Below are positions 1 to 9,330 of a stretch of DNA of 64,000 bases, one piece after another. The notes below the pieces were generated by a model, which had not been told where the DNA came from, did no database searches, and was given only the letters and a program-made list of their open reading frames with translations. A program made the translations under genes and the position numbers. Each line of letters begins with the position of its first letter. Position 1 is the stretch's first letter. This DNA is from Pseudomonas weihenstephanensis. Its GTDB lineage: Bacteria; Pseudomonadota; Gammaproteobacteria; Pseudomonadales; Pseudomonadaceae. Location: the NCBI RefSeq assembly GCF_001043055.1, contig NZ_JYLF01000008.1, positions 124,001 through 188,000 on the forward strand, written 5' to 3'.

Positions 1-1447
1 AAGGTTGAGTCATCAGGCCTTTTTCGACCGCCTTTTTGGCCACCAGGCCCGCTGCCATCATCACGCTCGGGTTGGAGGTATTGGTGCACGAGGTAATCGC
101 AGCAATCACCACGGCGCCGTTTTTCAGGCGATAGGTTTTACCTTCCCAGTCGTAATCGGCTTCACCCACCAAGTCGGCATTGCCCACGGCGACACCGCCT
201 CCGCCTTCACTTTCCAGACGGCCTTCTTCTTTGTTGGTGGGTTTGAATTGCAGGCTCAGAAAATCACTAAACGCTTGGCCCACGTTGGGCAGCGAAACGC
301 GGTCTTGTGGGCGTTTCGGCCCGGCCAGGCTGGCCTCGACGGTGGCCATGTCCAGCGCCAATGTGTCGGTGAACACCGGTTCCTGACCCGGTTCACGCCA
401 CAGGCCCTGCGCCTTGCAATAGGCTTCGACCAGTTTCACAGTGGCGTCGGGGCGCCCGGACAGGCGCAGGTAGTCCAAAGTGATTTGATCCACTGGGAAA
501 AAGCCGCAGGTCGCACCGTATTCGGGTGCCATGTTGGCCAGCGTCGCACGGTCGGCCAGCGGTAAATCCGCGAGACCGTCGCCATAAAACTCAACAAACT
601 TGCCGACCACGCCTTTGCTGCGCAGCATTTGCGTCACCGTCAGCACCAGGTCGGTGGCAGTGATGCCTTCTTTGAGTTTGCCACTGAGCTTGAAGCCCAC
701 GACTTCCGGGATCAGCATCGACACGGGTTGGCCGAGCATCGCCGCTTCAGCCTCGATACCGCCTACGCCCCAGCCCAGTACGCCCAGGCCGTTGATCATG
801 GTGGTGTGGGAATCGGTGCCTACCAGCGTGTCAGGAAAGGCATAGGTGCGGCCGTCTTCGTCTTTGGTCCAGACCGTTCGCCCCAGGTACTCCAGGTTCA
901 CCTGATGGCAAATCCCGGTGCCCGGTGGCACGACGCTGAAGTTGTCGAACGCGTTTTGGCCCCAGCGCAGGAACGCATAACGTTCGCCGTTACGCTCCAT
1001 TTCAATGTCAACGTTCTGTTCAAAGGCGCTGGGGCTGGCAAATTTGTCGACCATCACGGAGTGGTCGATTACCAGGTCCACTGGCGACAGCGGGTTGATG
1101 CGCTGCGGGTCGCCACCGGCCTTGGCCATCGCGGCACGCATGGCCGCCAGATCGACCACGGCGGGCACCCCGGTGAAGTCCTGCATCAGTACGCGGGCCG
1201 GGCGATATTGGATTTCGCGATCCGAGCGACGCTCCTTAAGCCACGCCGCCAGGGACTTGAGGTCGGTTTCAGTGACGGTCTTGTTGTCTTGCCAACGCAG
1301 CAGGTTCTCCAGCAGCACCTTGAGTGACATCGGCAAGCGACTGAGATCGCCGAGTGTTTTGGCGGCCAGCGGGAGGCTGAAGTAGTGATAAGTCTTATCG
1401 TCGACTTTTAATGTACTGAGGGTGTTCAGGCTATCGAGGGAGGACAT
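1..1447 (-). CDS. acnA: Aconitate hydratase A, 5' part (cut by window edge)
   Basis: Aconitase converts citrate to isocitrate in the TCA cycle through a [4Fe-4S] cluster in the cytoplasm. The reading frame starts at the ATG complementary to 1445-1447 and stays open to base 1, so about 480 of the roughly 910 residues expected for AcnA are present. The N-terminus reads MSSLDSLNTL. Further in are DFTGVPAVVDLAAMR, GTDSHTTMINGLGVLGWGVGG and, near the edge, the cluster-ligand motif CTNTSNPSVMMAAGL. All are hallmarks of the AcnA/IRP branch rather than AcnB. It is transcribed divergently from rlmM. The rest of the gene, including the later two cluster cysteines, lies outside the window. The family call is certain. 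Confidence 0.96.
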   Translation of the reverse strand, partial: MSSLDSLNTLSTLKVDDKTYHYFSLPLAAKTLGDLSRLPMSLKVLLENLLRWQDNKTVTETDLKSLAAWLKERRSDREIQYRPARVLMQDFTGVPAVVDLAAMRAAMAKAGGDPQRINPLSPVDLVIDHSVMVDKFASPSAFEQNVDIEMERNGERYAFLRWGQNAFDNFSVVPPGTGICHQVNLEYLGRTVWTKDEDGRTYAFPDTLVGTDSHTTMINGLGVLGWGVGGIEAEAAMLGQPVSMLIPEVVGFKLSGKLKEGITATDLVLTVTQMLRSKGVVGKFVEFYGDGLADLPLADRATLANMAPEYGATCGFFPVDQITLDYLRLSGRPDATVKLVEAYCKAQGLWREPGQEPVFTDTLALDMATVEASLAGPKRPQDRVSLPNVGQAFSDFLSLQFKPTNKEEGRLESEGGGGVAVGNADLVGEADYDWEGKTYRLKNGAVVIAAITSCTNTSNPSVMMAAGLVAKKAVEKGLMTQP

Positions 1448-1662
1448 GAAATGACTCCTTTAGACCCGCACGGTACGGGTCGTGTGGAACAAACTGAGCT
1501 TCTAACCTAGCTCTGATTCATCAAACTGGCTAATAACTGGACTGTCTATGCAGGTTCAAGGTTCCAATCTCAGTTATCATGCCGGCCTTTTTGTGACAGT
1601 CCTTGCGCCAAAGCAAGGATGTGCAGCGGGCTAATCCTCGCGCGCTGCTCAGGAGTGATTCA

Positions 1663-2739
1663 ATGAACACCGTTTTTATGCACTGCCGCCCAGGTTTTGA
1701 AGGTGAGGTCTGCTCGGAAATCGCCGAGCATGCCGCGCGCCTCAATGTGTCCGGTTACGCCAAAGCCAAACCTGCCAGTGCCTGCGCCGAATTTGTGTGC
1801 ACCGAAGCGGGCGGCGCTGAACGCCTGATGCGCGGTTTGCGTTTCGCCGAACTGATTTTTCCGCGGCAGTGGGCGCGGGGTGAATTTATTGAGTTGCCCG
1901 AAACCGACCGTATCAGTGTGATCCTTGAACACATGGCCGATTTTGCGGTGTGTGGCAGCCTGTGGCTGGAAATGGTCGATACCAATGACGGCAAAGAGCT
2001 GTCCAACTTCTGTAAAAAGTTTGACGCTCACCTGCGCAAGGCGCTGATCAAGGCCGGCAAGCTGGTGGAAGACGATGACAGCAAACCGCGTTTGCTGTTG
2101 ACGGTTAAAAGTGGTCGCGAGCTGTTCCTTGGGCTGGCCGAGTCTGGCAACAGTGCGATGTGGCCAATGGGCATCCCGCGCTTGAAGTTCCCGCGTGAGG
2201 CGCCAAGTCGCTCGACCTTGAAGCTTGAAGAAGCCTGGCACCACTTCATCCCCCGTGAGCAGTGGGACGATCGTCTGCACAGCGACATGACCGGGGTTGA
2301 CCTGGGCGCCGCACCGGGCGGTTGGACCTGGCAGTTGGTCAACCGTGGCATGCTGGTGACGGCCATCGACAACGGCCCGATGGCCGAGAGCTTGATGGAC
2401 ACGGGGCTGGTGCAGCATTTGATGGCTGACGGTTTTACCTTCAAGCCTAAACAGCCGGTGGACTGGATGGTCTGCGACATCGTCGAAAAGCCTGCGCGCA
2501 ATGCGGCAATGCTCGAAGAGTGGATCGGCGACGGTCACTGCCGTGAAGCGGTGGTCAACCTCAAGTTGCCCATGAAGCAGCGCTATGCCGAAGTGCGCCG
2601 TTTGCTCGATCGCATCGCCGATGGCTTCAAGGCGCGTGGCATCACGGTCGAAATTGGCTGCAAGCAGCTGTACCACGACCGCGAAGAAGTGACCTGCCAC
2701 TTGCGTCGACTGGACGTGAAAAAACCTAAATCCCGTTGA
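1663..2739 (+). CDS. rlmM: 23S rRNA (cytidine2498-2'-O)-methyltransferase RlmM
   Basis: RlmM methylates the ribose 2'-OH of C2498 in 23S rRNA, using S-adenosylmethionine. The protein is 358 residues, the usual length. It starts MNTVFMHCRPGFEGEV at the ATG at 1663, eight bases after an AGGAG at 1651-1655; an in-frame ATG 60 bases earlier lacks this support. The N-terminal THUMP-like half is followed by the Rossmann methyltransferase half with the SAM loop DLGAAPGGWTWQL near residue 211 and the later VVNLKLPMKQRY segment carrying the catalytic lysine. tusA follows 14 bases downstream, so the two are probably cotranscribed. Confidence 0.96.
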   Translation: MNTVFMHCRPGFEGEVCSEIAEHAARLNVSGYAKAKPASACAEFVCTEAGGAERLMRGLRFAELIFPRQWARGEFIELPETDRISVILEHMADFAVCGSLWLEMVDTNDGKELSNFCKKFDAHLRKALIKAGKLVEDDDSKPRLLLTVKSGRELFLGLAESGNSAMWPMGIPRLKFPREAPSRSTLKLEEAWHHFIPREQWDDRLHSDMTGVDLGAAPGGWTWQLVNRGMLVTAIDNGPMAESLMDTGLVQHLMADGFTFKPKQPVDWMVCDIVEKPARNAAMLEEWIGDGHCREAVVNLKLPMKQRYAEVRRLLDRIADGFKARGITVEIGCKQLYHDREEVTCHLRRLDVKKPKSR

Positions 2740-2753
2740 TTAAGGAGTGACTG

Positions 2754-3002
2754 ATGAGTAGCGCTGACCTGCCGGTTGACGGCACGCTGGATGCCAGCGG
2801 CCTTAACTGCCCGGAGCCGGTGATGATGTTGCATCAACACATCCGCGACCTGGTGCCGGGTGGTGTGTTGAAAGTGATTGCCACCGACCCTTCGACAAAA
2901 CGCGACATCCCCAAGTTTTGTGTGTTTCTGGATCACGAACTGGTGGAACAAAAAGAAGAGGCGGGCACGTACCTGTACTGGATCCGCAAAAAGCAGGGAT
3001 AA
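2754..3002 (+). CDS. tusA: Sulfurtransferase TusA
   Basis: TusA is a small cytoplasmic sulfur carrier that passes persulfide sulfur from IscS towards tRNA 2-thiouridine synthesis and other sulfur pathways. It has 82 residues. The family motif GLNCPEPVMM is present, with the acceptor cysteine at position 19. An AAGGAGTGA sits just before the ATG. The pairing with rlmM is common in Pseudomonas. A REP-like inverted repeat follows the stop codon. Confidence 0.95.
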   Translation: MSSADLPVDGTLDASGLNCPEPVMMLHQHIRDLVPGGVLKVIATDPSTKRDIPKFCVFLDHELVEQKEEAGTYLYWIRKKQG

Positions 3003-3009
3003 AACCGAC

Positions 3010-3072
3010 CGCCGCCTGCGCCAGCTACTACAGGGATCAAGACAAACCCCGTAGTCGCTGACGCAGGCGGCG
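3010..3072. repeat. REP-like inverted repeat after tusA
   Basis: Two 22-base arms (3010-3031 and 3051-3072) are near-perfect reverse complements, with a core of CGCCGCCTGCG and CGCAGGCGGCG. The element lies between the convergent tusA and the MATE gene. It looks like a Pseudomonas REP/BIME palindrome. It could also stop transcription from both sides, though there is no U-tract. Confidence 0.7.
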
Positions 3073-3106
3073 CAAGGTTGCAACGCAAACCGTGTGTCCA
3101 ACCAGG

Positions 3107-4510
3107 CTAGATGCGGGCCGCACGAATGCGTTTTTTGGCACTGCTCACCAGTCGCACGCTGAGCATTAACGCCGCGCAGGTCAGGCCGACAATCAAGCCT
3201 TGCCACAACCCGCTCGGGCCGCTGGGTTCGCCCAACCAGTCGGTCAGGCCCAGCGCATAGCCCACGGGCAAGCCCACACCCCAGTACGCGAACAAGGTCA
3301 TGATCATCGTCACCCGCGTGTCTTGATACCCGCGCAGGGCACCGGCTGCGGTCACTTGAATCACGTCCGAAAACTGATACAGCGCTGCGAACACCAGCAG
3401 CAGGGTAGCCACTTCAAGCACCATTGGATCGGCGGTGTAGATACTGGCAATCGGCCCGCGCAGCAGCAGAATCAAACTGGCGGAAATACACGCCCACACC
3501 AGTGCGGTGCCCATGCCTACGCCTGCGACAAAGCGGGCTTCACGCGGTTGCTCACGGCCCAGCGCCTGACCCACGCGCACGGTGATCGCCATCCCCAATG
3601 AGTAGGGGATCATGAACACCAGCGAGCTGAAGTTAAGGGCAATTTGATGGCCAGAAACCACGGTTGCGCCCAGGCTGCCAATCAACAACGCAATCACCGC
3701 AAAAATGCTCGACTCGGCAAACACGGCGATACCAATGGGCAGGCCGACGCTGAGCAAGCGTTTAAGAATGGGCCACTGGGGCCATTCGAAATGGCTGTAC
3801 ACCTGGCTCGTTTGATAGATCGCGCCACGGTACGTCCACACCACCATGCCCAACGCCATAAACCACATCACAATGGCCGTCGCCCAGCCGCAACCGACGC
3901 CACCCATGGCCGGTACGCCCAAATGGCCATAGATGAACACGTAGTTGAGAGGGATGTTCAGCGCCAGCGCACACAGGCCCAGCACCATGCTCGGGCGGGT
4001 TTTACCCAGCCCGTCACTGAACCCGCGCAGCACGCAGTAAATCGCCACGGCGGGCATGCCGCTGGCAATCCCGTGCAAATAGCCCATGCACGGTTCAATC
4101 AAGTCAGGCGCGACCTTCATCCAGTGCAGCAAGGGTTCGGCCGCGATCAGAATCAAGGCGGCGCAGACGCCGGTTATCAAGGCCAGCCACAGGGCCTGGC
4201 GCACGATAGGGCCGATGTCACGGTGGTTGTTGGCGCCGAAACGCTGAGCGACTTTGGGCGTGGTGGCCAGCAAAATGCCAGACATCAGCAGAAATACCGG
4301 CACCCACACCGAGTTGCCCAGCGCCACGGCCGCCAGATCGCGCGGGCCGACTCGCCCAGCCATGACCGCATCGACAAACCCCATCGCCGTGGTGGCCACT
4401 TGGGAAATGATGATCGGAAACGCCAGCGCCATCAGCGCGCGTACTTCGGTACGTACCCGTGCAGGGCGGCTGATGCGAGTGGCACAAATATCAGGAGAAA
4501 CAGAATTCAC
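3107..4510 (-). CDS. MATE family multidrug efflux protein (PmpM/NorM-like)
   Basis: Inner-membrane cation-coupled drug exporter of the MatE family. The frame gives about 467 residues with twelve hydrophobic segments in two MatE repeats. Typical stretches are ALAFPIIISQVATTAMGFVD near the N-terminus and GLPIGIAVFAESSIFAVIAL at the start of the second half. I chose the GTG at 4510 (VNSVSPDIC), because the ten residues before it (MRVKHCGCTL) look unlike family N-termini. No strong ribosome site marks either choice. Gene order next to tusA and pdxB and overall length fit Pseudomonas PmpM, but the substrates cannot be read from sequence. Confidence 0.9.
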   Translation of the reverse strand: MNSVSPDICATRISRPARVRTEVRALMALAFPIIISQVATTAMGFVDAVMAGRVGPRDLAAVALGNSVWVPVFLLMSGILLATTPKVAQRFGANNHRDIGPIVRQALWLALITGVCAALILIAAEPLLHWMKVAPDLIEPCMGYLHGIASGMPAVAIYCVLRGFSDGLGKTRPSMVLGLCALALNIPLNYVFIYGHLGVPAMGGVGCGWATAIVMWFMALGMVVWTYRGAIYQTSQVYSHFEWPQWPILKRLLSVGLPIGIAVFAESSIFAVIALLIGSLGATVVSGHQIALNFSSLVFMIPYSLGMAITVRVGQALGREQPREARFVAGVGMGTALVWACISASLILLLRGPIASIYTADPMVLEVATLLLVFAALYQFSDVIQVTAAGALRGYQDTRVTMIMTLFAYWGVGLPVGYALGLTDWLGEPSGPSGLWQGLIVGLTCAALMLSVRLVSSAKKRIRAARI

Positions 4511-4675
4511 AAGCGTGCATCCACAGTGTTTAACGCGCAAAGGCGGGGATTGTACGCGCCCCTAACCGCCGAGTTGTAGCAGCTTTGTAAGCAGGCTGAA
4601 GAAACTCGCGCGACACCTCACTGGCCCATTGTGTACAACAACGCCTACACTGCTGCTCCGCCAAAGGAGCCTGCC

Positions 4676-5818
4676 ATGTTGATTGTTGCTGATGAAAATA
4701 TTCCGCTGATCGAACCGTTCTTTGCCTCATTCGGTGAAATCCGCCGTTTGCCGGGGCGTCAAATCACCCGTGCCGACGTGCATGATGCCGATGTGTTGCT
4801 GGTGCGTTCAGTGACGCGCGTCGACCGCGAGCTGCTGGAAGGCAGTGCGGTGAGATTTGTCGGCACGTGCACCATTGGCACCGATCACTTGGCGCTGGAC
4901 TACTTCGAACAAGCCGGTATTCAGTGGGCCAGCGCGCCGGGCTGCAATGCGCGCGGGGTCGTGGACTACGTGCTGGGCAGTTTGTTGACGCTGGCGGAGA
5001 TCGAAGGCGTAGACCTCAAGCAGCGTACCTATGGCGTGATCGGTGCGGGTGAGGTCGGTGGGCGGCTGGTCAACGTGCTGCGCGCACTTGGCTGGAACGT
5101 CAAAGTGTGCGACCCGCTGCGTCAGGCAGCAGAAGGCGGCGATTACGTCACCCTCGAGCAGATCATCGAGCAGTGCGACGTGCTCAGCCTGCACACCCCG
5201 CTGATCAAATCCGGCAATGATGCGACCTGGCACTTGCTCAACGCGCAACGCTTGAACCAACTCAAGCCTGGTACCTGGCTGATTAATGCCAGCCGCGGAC
5301 CGGTGGTCGATAATGCAGCGCTGCGCCAGGTGTTGACCGAGCGTGAAGACCTGCAAGCCGTGCTGGATGTCTGGGAAGGTGAGCCGCAGGTGGATGTTGA
5401 ATTGGCGGAGCTGTGCGTGTTGGCGACCCCGCACATCGCGGGTTACAGCCTGGACGGCAAGCAACGCGGCACGGCGCAGATTTATCAGGCGTTGTGTGAT
5501 GCGTGGGGGCAAACACCTGAAGTCCACCTGGCGGACTTGCTGCCAGCACCGTGGTTGGCCAAGGTTGAACTCAGCGCCAACAGTGATCTGGACTGGGCAT
5601 TGGCCATGTTGTGTCGGGGCGTGTATGACCCGCGTCGTGACGATGCTGAATTTCGCCGCAGTCTGGTCGGTACGGTTGAGCAACAAAAGCTGGCGTTCGA
5701 TGCCTTGCGCAAGCATTACCCGGTGCGTCGCGAGATTGAAGGGCTGGCGGTACACATTGAAGGTGAACACGAGACGCTGACGTCGATGGTCACAGCGCTC
5801 GGGTGTGTAGTCGTTTAA
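4676..5818 (+). CDS. pdxB: Erythronate-4-phosphate dehydrogenase PdxB
   Basis: PdxB oxidises 4-phospho-erythronate, the second step of the DXP-dependent route to pyridoxal phosphate. The protein is 380 residues and starts MLIVADENIPLIEPFF at 4676, eight bases after AAGGAG. It has the D-2-hydroxyacid dehydrogenase fold: an NAD-binding GVIGAGEVGGRL loop near residue 120, the INASRGPVVD motif and the ATPHIAGYSLDGK segment with the active-site histidine. The C-terminal DUF3410 dimerisation region (HYPVRREIEGL) separates it from simple D-lactate-type dehydrogenases. Confidence 0.96.
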   Translation: MLIVADENIPLIEPFFASFGEIRRLPGRQITRADVHDADVLLVRSVTRVDRELLEGSAVRFVGTCTIGTDHLALDYFEQAGIQWASAPGCNARGVVDYVLGSLLTLAEIEGVDLKQRTYGVIGAGEVGGRLVNVLRALGWNVKVCDPLRQAAEGGDYVTLEQIIEQCDVLSLHTPLIKSGNDATWHLLNAQRLNQLKPGTWLINASRGPVVDNAALRQVLTEREDLQAVLDVWEGEPQVDVELAELCVLATPHIAGYSLDGKQRGTAQIYQALCDAWGQTPEVHLADLLPAPWLAKVELSANSDLDWALAMLCRGVYDPRRDDAEFRRSLVGTVEQQKLAFDALRKHYPVRREIEGLAVHIEGEHETLTSMVTALGCVVV

Positions 5819-5839
5819 ACGGTCGCCTGAACAAGGTCC

Positions 5840-5870
5840 CTGTAGGCGCGAAGCAAGTTCGCGCCTACAG
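5840..5870. repeat. REP-like palindrome after pdxB
   Basis: A perfect 13-base stem (5840-5852 with 5858-5870) encloses a GCAAG loop; the arm reads CTGTAGGCGCGAA. This form, CTGTAGG flanking a GC-rich core, is a common intergenic palindrome family in fluorescent pseudomonads. It lies between convergent genes and may also act as a terminator. Confidence 0.7.
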
Positions 5871-5910
5871 GTGGATGCGTGGTTAAACCGATGTCACCCA
5901 ACGACGGCTA

Positions 5911-6090
5911 TCAATTCTCGTGCTTGGGCTGAACCAGGCGTTTATCCAGTTCGGCGCACGCGTGTTGAATCATTTCTTCAGTGATCGACACTTCATTGCC
6001 CTGCGCATCAATGATCGCGCACCCCAATGACTGGTCTGGCTGAGTCCGAATCACCGGTACTGCGTGTTGAGCGTTGTGTTGCAAGTCCAT
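5911..6090 (-). CDS. Small conserved protein, PA1571-like
   Basis: A 59-residue soluble protein starting MDLQHNAQHAVPVIRT. The start at 6090 is preceded by GAGGAG at a normal distance, which favours it over a Met five codons earlier. The sequence contains PDQSLGCAIIDAQGNEV and EEMIQHACAELDKRL, a pattern I recall from the uncharacterised Pseudomonas PA1571-type family. No catalytic motif, signal peptide or membrane helix is visible. Its function is unknown, and the family assignment is from memory of the pattern. Confidence 0.65.
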   Translation of the reverse strand: MDLQHNAQHAVPVIRTQPDQSLGCAIIDAQGNEVSITEEMIQHACAELDKRLVQPKHEN

Positions 6091-6350
6091 GGCCTGTCTC
6101 CTCATCAGGGTGTAGCGCTAATGTAGTTCCGTTTAATGACCAAGCAGTGACAACACTTGGCGGCCATTTACTCAAACAGAATTATCTTGAAACTACCAGC
6201 CTCGGTTTAGATCATTCAGGCCTACGGTTTGCTGCACCCGGTCATATTCAAAACGAGTGAGAAAGGTTTACAGGTCTTACAGAACATTCGTTGTAGGCTG
6301 TCAGCCTTTAATCGCTGTCCATTCTTTTGCTGATTTTTCGGATGCCCTGG

Positions 6351-8108
6351 ATGCTTTCTTCCGTTCAACGCCGCGCCATTCGTTTGGCCACTCATTTTGT
6401 TGCGCCGTATCGCTGGCAAGCGCTAGGTGCATTACTGGCGCTGATTGTGACCGCCGGCATCACGCTGTCGATGGGGCAGGGTATTCGTTTGCTGGTGGAC
6501 AAAGGTTTCATGACCCAGTCTGCGCATCTGCTTAACCAGTCCATCGGCTTGTTTATGCTGCTGGTGCTGGCATTGTCGGTGGGCACTTTTGTGCGCTTTT
6601 ACCTGGTGTCGTGGATCGGGGAACGGGTGGTGGCCGATATCCGGCGCCAGGTGTTTAACCATCTGATCGACTTGCACCCAGGGTTCTATGAGAACAACCG
6701 CAGCTCGGAAATCCAGTCCCGGCTGACTGCGGACACCACGTTGCTGCAATCGGTGATTGGCTCTTCCTTGTCACTGTTCTTGCGCAACAGCCTGATGGTG
6801 ATCGGCGGTATCGTGCTGCTGTTCGTGACCAACCCCAAACTCACCAGCATCGTGGTGGTGGCGTTGCCCCTGGTGCTGGCGCCGATTTTGATTTTCGGCC
6901 GACGGGTGCGGGGTTTGTCGCGTGAGAGCCAGGACCGGATTGCCGACGTAGGCAGTTACGTGTCCGAAGCGCTGGGGCAGATCAAAACCGTGCAGGCCTA
7001 TAACCACCAACAGCAGGACCGTCAACGCTTTGCCCAAACGGTGGAGCAGGCCTTTGCCACCGCGCGCAAGCGTATTGCTCAGCGTGCCTGGCTGATAACG
7101 CTGGTGATCTTGCTGGTGCTGGGTGCTGTCGGGGTCATGTTGTGGGTGGGCGGCATGGACGTGATCGCAGGGCGTATCACGGGCGGTGAGCTGGCAGCGT
7201 TTGTGTTCTATAGCCTGATCGTAGGCAGCGCTTTTGGCACGTTAAGTGAAGTCATCGGTGAATTGCAGCGCGCAGCAGGCGCAGCCGAACGGATCGCAGA
7301 GCTGCTGCAATCCCAAAGCCTGATCGTGTCGCCCAGCCAGGGGGTGCAGGCTTTGCCTGAGCGGGTGGCAGGCAATCTTCAGCTTGATCGGCTGTATTTT
7401 TCCTACCCGTCACGGCCTGAACGCTACGCCCTTGAAGACCTCACGCTGACCATCCATGCAGGCGAGACATTGGCGCTGGTGGGGCCGTCTGGCGCGGGCA
7501 AATCCACGCTGTTTGATTTGCTGCTGCGCTTCTACGACCCGCAGCACGGTCAGATCCTGCTTGAAGGGCTGCCCATTTCGCAATTAGACCCGCAAGACCT
7601 GCGCCGCTGTTTTGCCCTGGTGTCCCAAAACCCGGCGCTGTTTTTCGGCACCGTGGAGGACAACATTCGGTACGGCAACCCTCAGGCCACTGACGCGCAA
7701 GTGGAGGCGGCCGCGCGCATTGCCCACGCGCATGAGTTCATTTTGCAAATGCCCCAGGGTTATCAGACTCATTTGGGCGATGGTGGGCTTGGGTTGTCGG
7801 GCGGCCAACGTCAGCGTTTGGCGATTGCCCGCGCCTTACTGGTGGATGCACCGATCCTGTTGCTGGATGAAGCCACTAGCGCATTGGATGCTCAAAGCGA
7901 ACACTTGATTCAACAAGCGTTGCCCAGCCTGATGTCGGGGCGCACTACGCTGGTGATCGCCCACCGTTTGGCCACGGTGCAAAATGCCGACCGCATTGCG
8001 GTCATGGATCACGGCAAGCTGGTGGCTATTGGCACCCATGCCGAACTGATCGCCAGCAACCCTCTGTATGCGCGGTTGGCGGCCTTGCAGTTCAATGGAC
8101 GAGAGTGA
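6351..8108 (+). CDS. ABC exporter, fused permease and ATPase (MsbA/LmrA-like)
   Basis: A half-transporter of about 585 residues that should work as a homodimer in the inner membrane. Residues 1-310 form the six-helix exporter domain. The ATPase domain follows, with Walker A GPSGAGKST near residue 377, signature LSGGQRQRLAIARALL near 481, Walker B ILLLDEATSALD near 500 and an H-loop in IAHRLATV. The start is set at MLSSVQRRAIRL (6351); MPWM at 6342 is equally open and neither has a clear ribosome site. The substrate is unknown: it belongs to the lipid/multidrug exporter branch but is not obviously MsbA itself. Confidence 0.88.
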   Translation: MLSSVQRRAIRLATHFVAPYRWQALGALLALIVTAGITLSMGQGIRLLVDKGFMTQSAHLLNQSIGLFMLLVLALSVGTFVRFYLVSWIGERVVADIRRQVFNHLIDLHPGFYENNRSSEIQSRLTADTTLLQSVIGSSLSLFLRNSLMVIGGIVLLFVTNPKLTSIVVVALPLVLAPILIFGRRVRGLSRESQDRIADVGSYVSEALGQIKTVQAYNHQQQDRQRFAQTVEQAFATARKRIAQRAWLITLVILLVLGAVGVMLWVGGMDVIAGRITGGELAAFVFYSLIVGSAFGTLSEVIGELQRAAGAAERIAELLQSQSLIVSPSQGVQALPERVAGNLQLDRLYFSYPSRPERYALEDLTLTIHAGETLALVGPSGAGKSTLFDLLLRFYDPQHGQILLEGLPISQLDPQDLRRCFALVSQNPALFFGTVEDNIRYGNPQATDAQVEAAARIAHAHEFILQMPQGYQTHLGDGGLGLSGGQRQRLAIARALLVDAPILLLDEATSALDAQSEHLIQQALPSLMSGRTTLVIAHRLATVQNADRIAVMDHGKLVAIGTHAELIASNPLYARLAALQFNGRE

Positions 8109-8130
8109 TTGCCTGAAGAGTGCGTTGTAT

Positions 8131-8194
8131 GTGTAGCCGTTGACGAGTAACGCGAGGCGACGTCTTGCGCGTGCGCCTTGCGAGGTAGCTACAC
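8131..8194. repeat. Long imperfect palindrome between ABC exporter and ppnP
   Basis: Outer arms GTGTAGC (8131-8137) and GCTACAC (8188-8194) match perfectly. Inner arms CGCGAGGCG and CGCCTTGCG match with one mismatch. The layout is that of a REP-type element between two convergent genes. Confidence 0.55.
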
Positions 8195-8206
8195 CCGGGG
8201 GGTATC

Positions 8207-8488
8207 TCAGCGGTATTCACACAGGTAAGCGGTTTCAACCGCGACCTTGAGCTGAAACTTGCTGTTGGCCGGTACGTTGAATTGGCTGGCGGTTTTAAAG
8301 GTTTGAAATGTGTCGCTGCCTGGCAGTTTGACGCTCAGTTCGCCCGAGACCACGTGCATGATTTCTCGCTCGGCCGTACCGAACTCGTATTCACCCGGGG
8401 CCATGACGCCAATGGTGGCTTTGCCTTCAGCTTGCGTGAAGGCAATCGACTTGACGGTGCCGTCGAAGTATTCGTTGACTTTAAACAT
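8207..8488 (-). CDS. ppnP: Pyrimidine/purine nucleoside phosphorylase PpnP
   Basis: A 93-residue single-cupin protein of the former DUF1255/YaiE family. The E. coli member phosphorolyses several purine and pyrimidine nucleosides to base and ribose 1-phosphate. The sequence starts MFKVNEYFDGTVKSI and carries GVMAPGEYEFGTAEREIMHVVSGEL, the conserved cupin strand pair, ending AYLCEYR. GAGGAA precedes the ATG. Length and sequence agree with the family throughout. It is monocistronic as far as can be seen. Confidence 0.95.
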   Translation of the reverse strand: MFKVNEYFDGTVKSIAFTQAEGKATIGVMAPGEYEFGTAEREIMHVVSGELSVKLPGSDTFQTFKTASQFNVPANSKFQLKVAVETAYLCEYR

Positions 8489-8558
8489 GGCGATTCCTCG
8501 GGAAGGGCTAAAAATGGCTGGCCAGTATGCAGAAGCCGTTTTATCCCGTCACGCCCTT

Positions 8559-9110
8559 TTATAAGCGCTTATCTTCAAGAATCAGCGGCAATAAACGTGC
8601 GGTATTTCGCGCATCTTCCAGTGCCCGATGTTGCTGACCGTTAAATTGCATGCCCGCCAGTTGCAACGCACTGTTGAGGCCCAGCGGTCGCTTCAACTGA
8701 CGGGCATGAGCAAATTGCTGCTTGAGGTTCAGGTGCGGCAGGTGTGCCAGCACACTGTTGAGCTGTTTTTGCTGCCACTCCTGCTCAAGTTGCAGGCGGT
8801 CATAATCGCCCCAGCTGGCCCAGGCCTCAAGCTTGGGCCCGTGTTGCCCAAGCCAGCGCTCAAACTGCTCCCAGACGAGGGGCAGCGGTGCCGCGCCATC
8901 AATGTTGGCTTGAGTGATGCGTGTTAATTGGCGACAGAAGGGCGTGAGCAAAGGGCGGCGTGCTGGGCGAATAAAACGCTGGAAATGATCCACCTCACGG
9001 CCAGCCCGCGTGACAACACTGGCACCGATTTCAATTACCTCCATTTCCTCCAGAGGCCAGCCGCCATCGTCGGTTGTGGCTTCCAGATCAATTACCAGCC
9101 AGTGAGGCAT
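8559..9110 (-). CDS. DEDDh 3'-5' exonuclease (DnaQ/RNase T-like)
   Basis: A 183-residue exonuclease-fold protein. Exo I motif VIDLEATTDDGG holds the first metal-binding Asp and Glu at residues 8 and 10. Exo II is around the WASWGDYDRLQLE stretch. Exo III is HRALEDARNTARLL, giving a DEDDh active site. AAGGAA lies upstream of the ATG. Family relatives include KapD-type and ERI-1-type exonucleases acting on DNA or RNA ends; the substrate cannot be set from sequence. It starts a short distance from the divergent solute-binding gene. Confidence 0.88.
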   Translation of the reverse strand: MPHWLVIDLEATTDDGGWPLEEMEVIEIGASVVTRAGREVDHFQRFIRPARRPLLTPFCRQLTRITQANIDGAAPLPLVWEQFERWLGQHGPKLEAWASWGDYDRLQLEQEWQQKQLNSVLAHLPHLNLKQQFAHARQLKRPLGLNSALQLAGMQFNGQQHRALEDARNTARLLPLILEDKRL

Positions 9111-9330
9111 GTGCAGCTTCCTTTAACAGCATCCGCGTTGAGCAATGGAGCGTAGCTAAAGCGTTGACATCCGCCTAGGTTCTATTTTGTATGGGCCAGT
9201 CAAGCGCTTCCTTGGTAGGCTATACAGGCTTAAATTGCCAGCACGCCCGATCTCAGGTCGTGTGGCGATCAATAAGTTCCAGCCAAGGGCGTTTCCAGAG
9301 GTGTACGGTTTGAAGTGTTTGCCAGTCCGG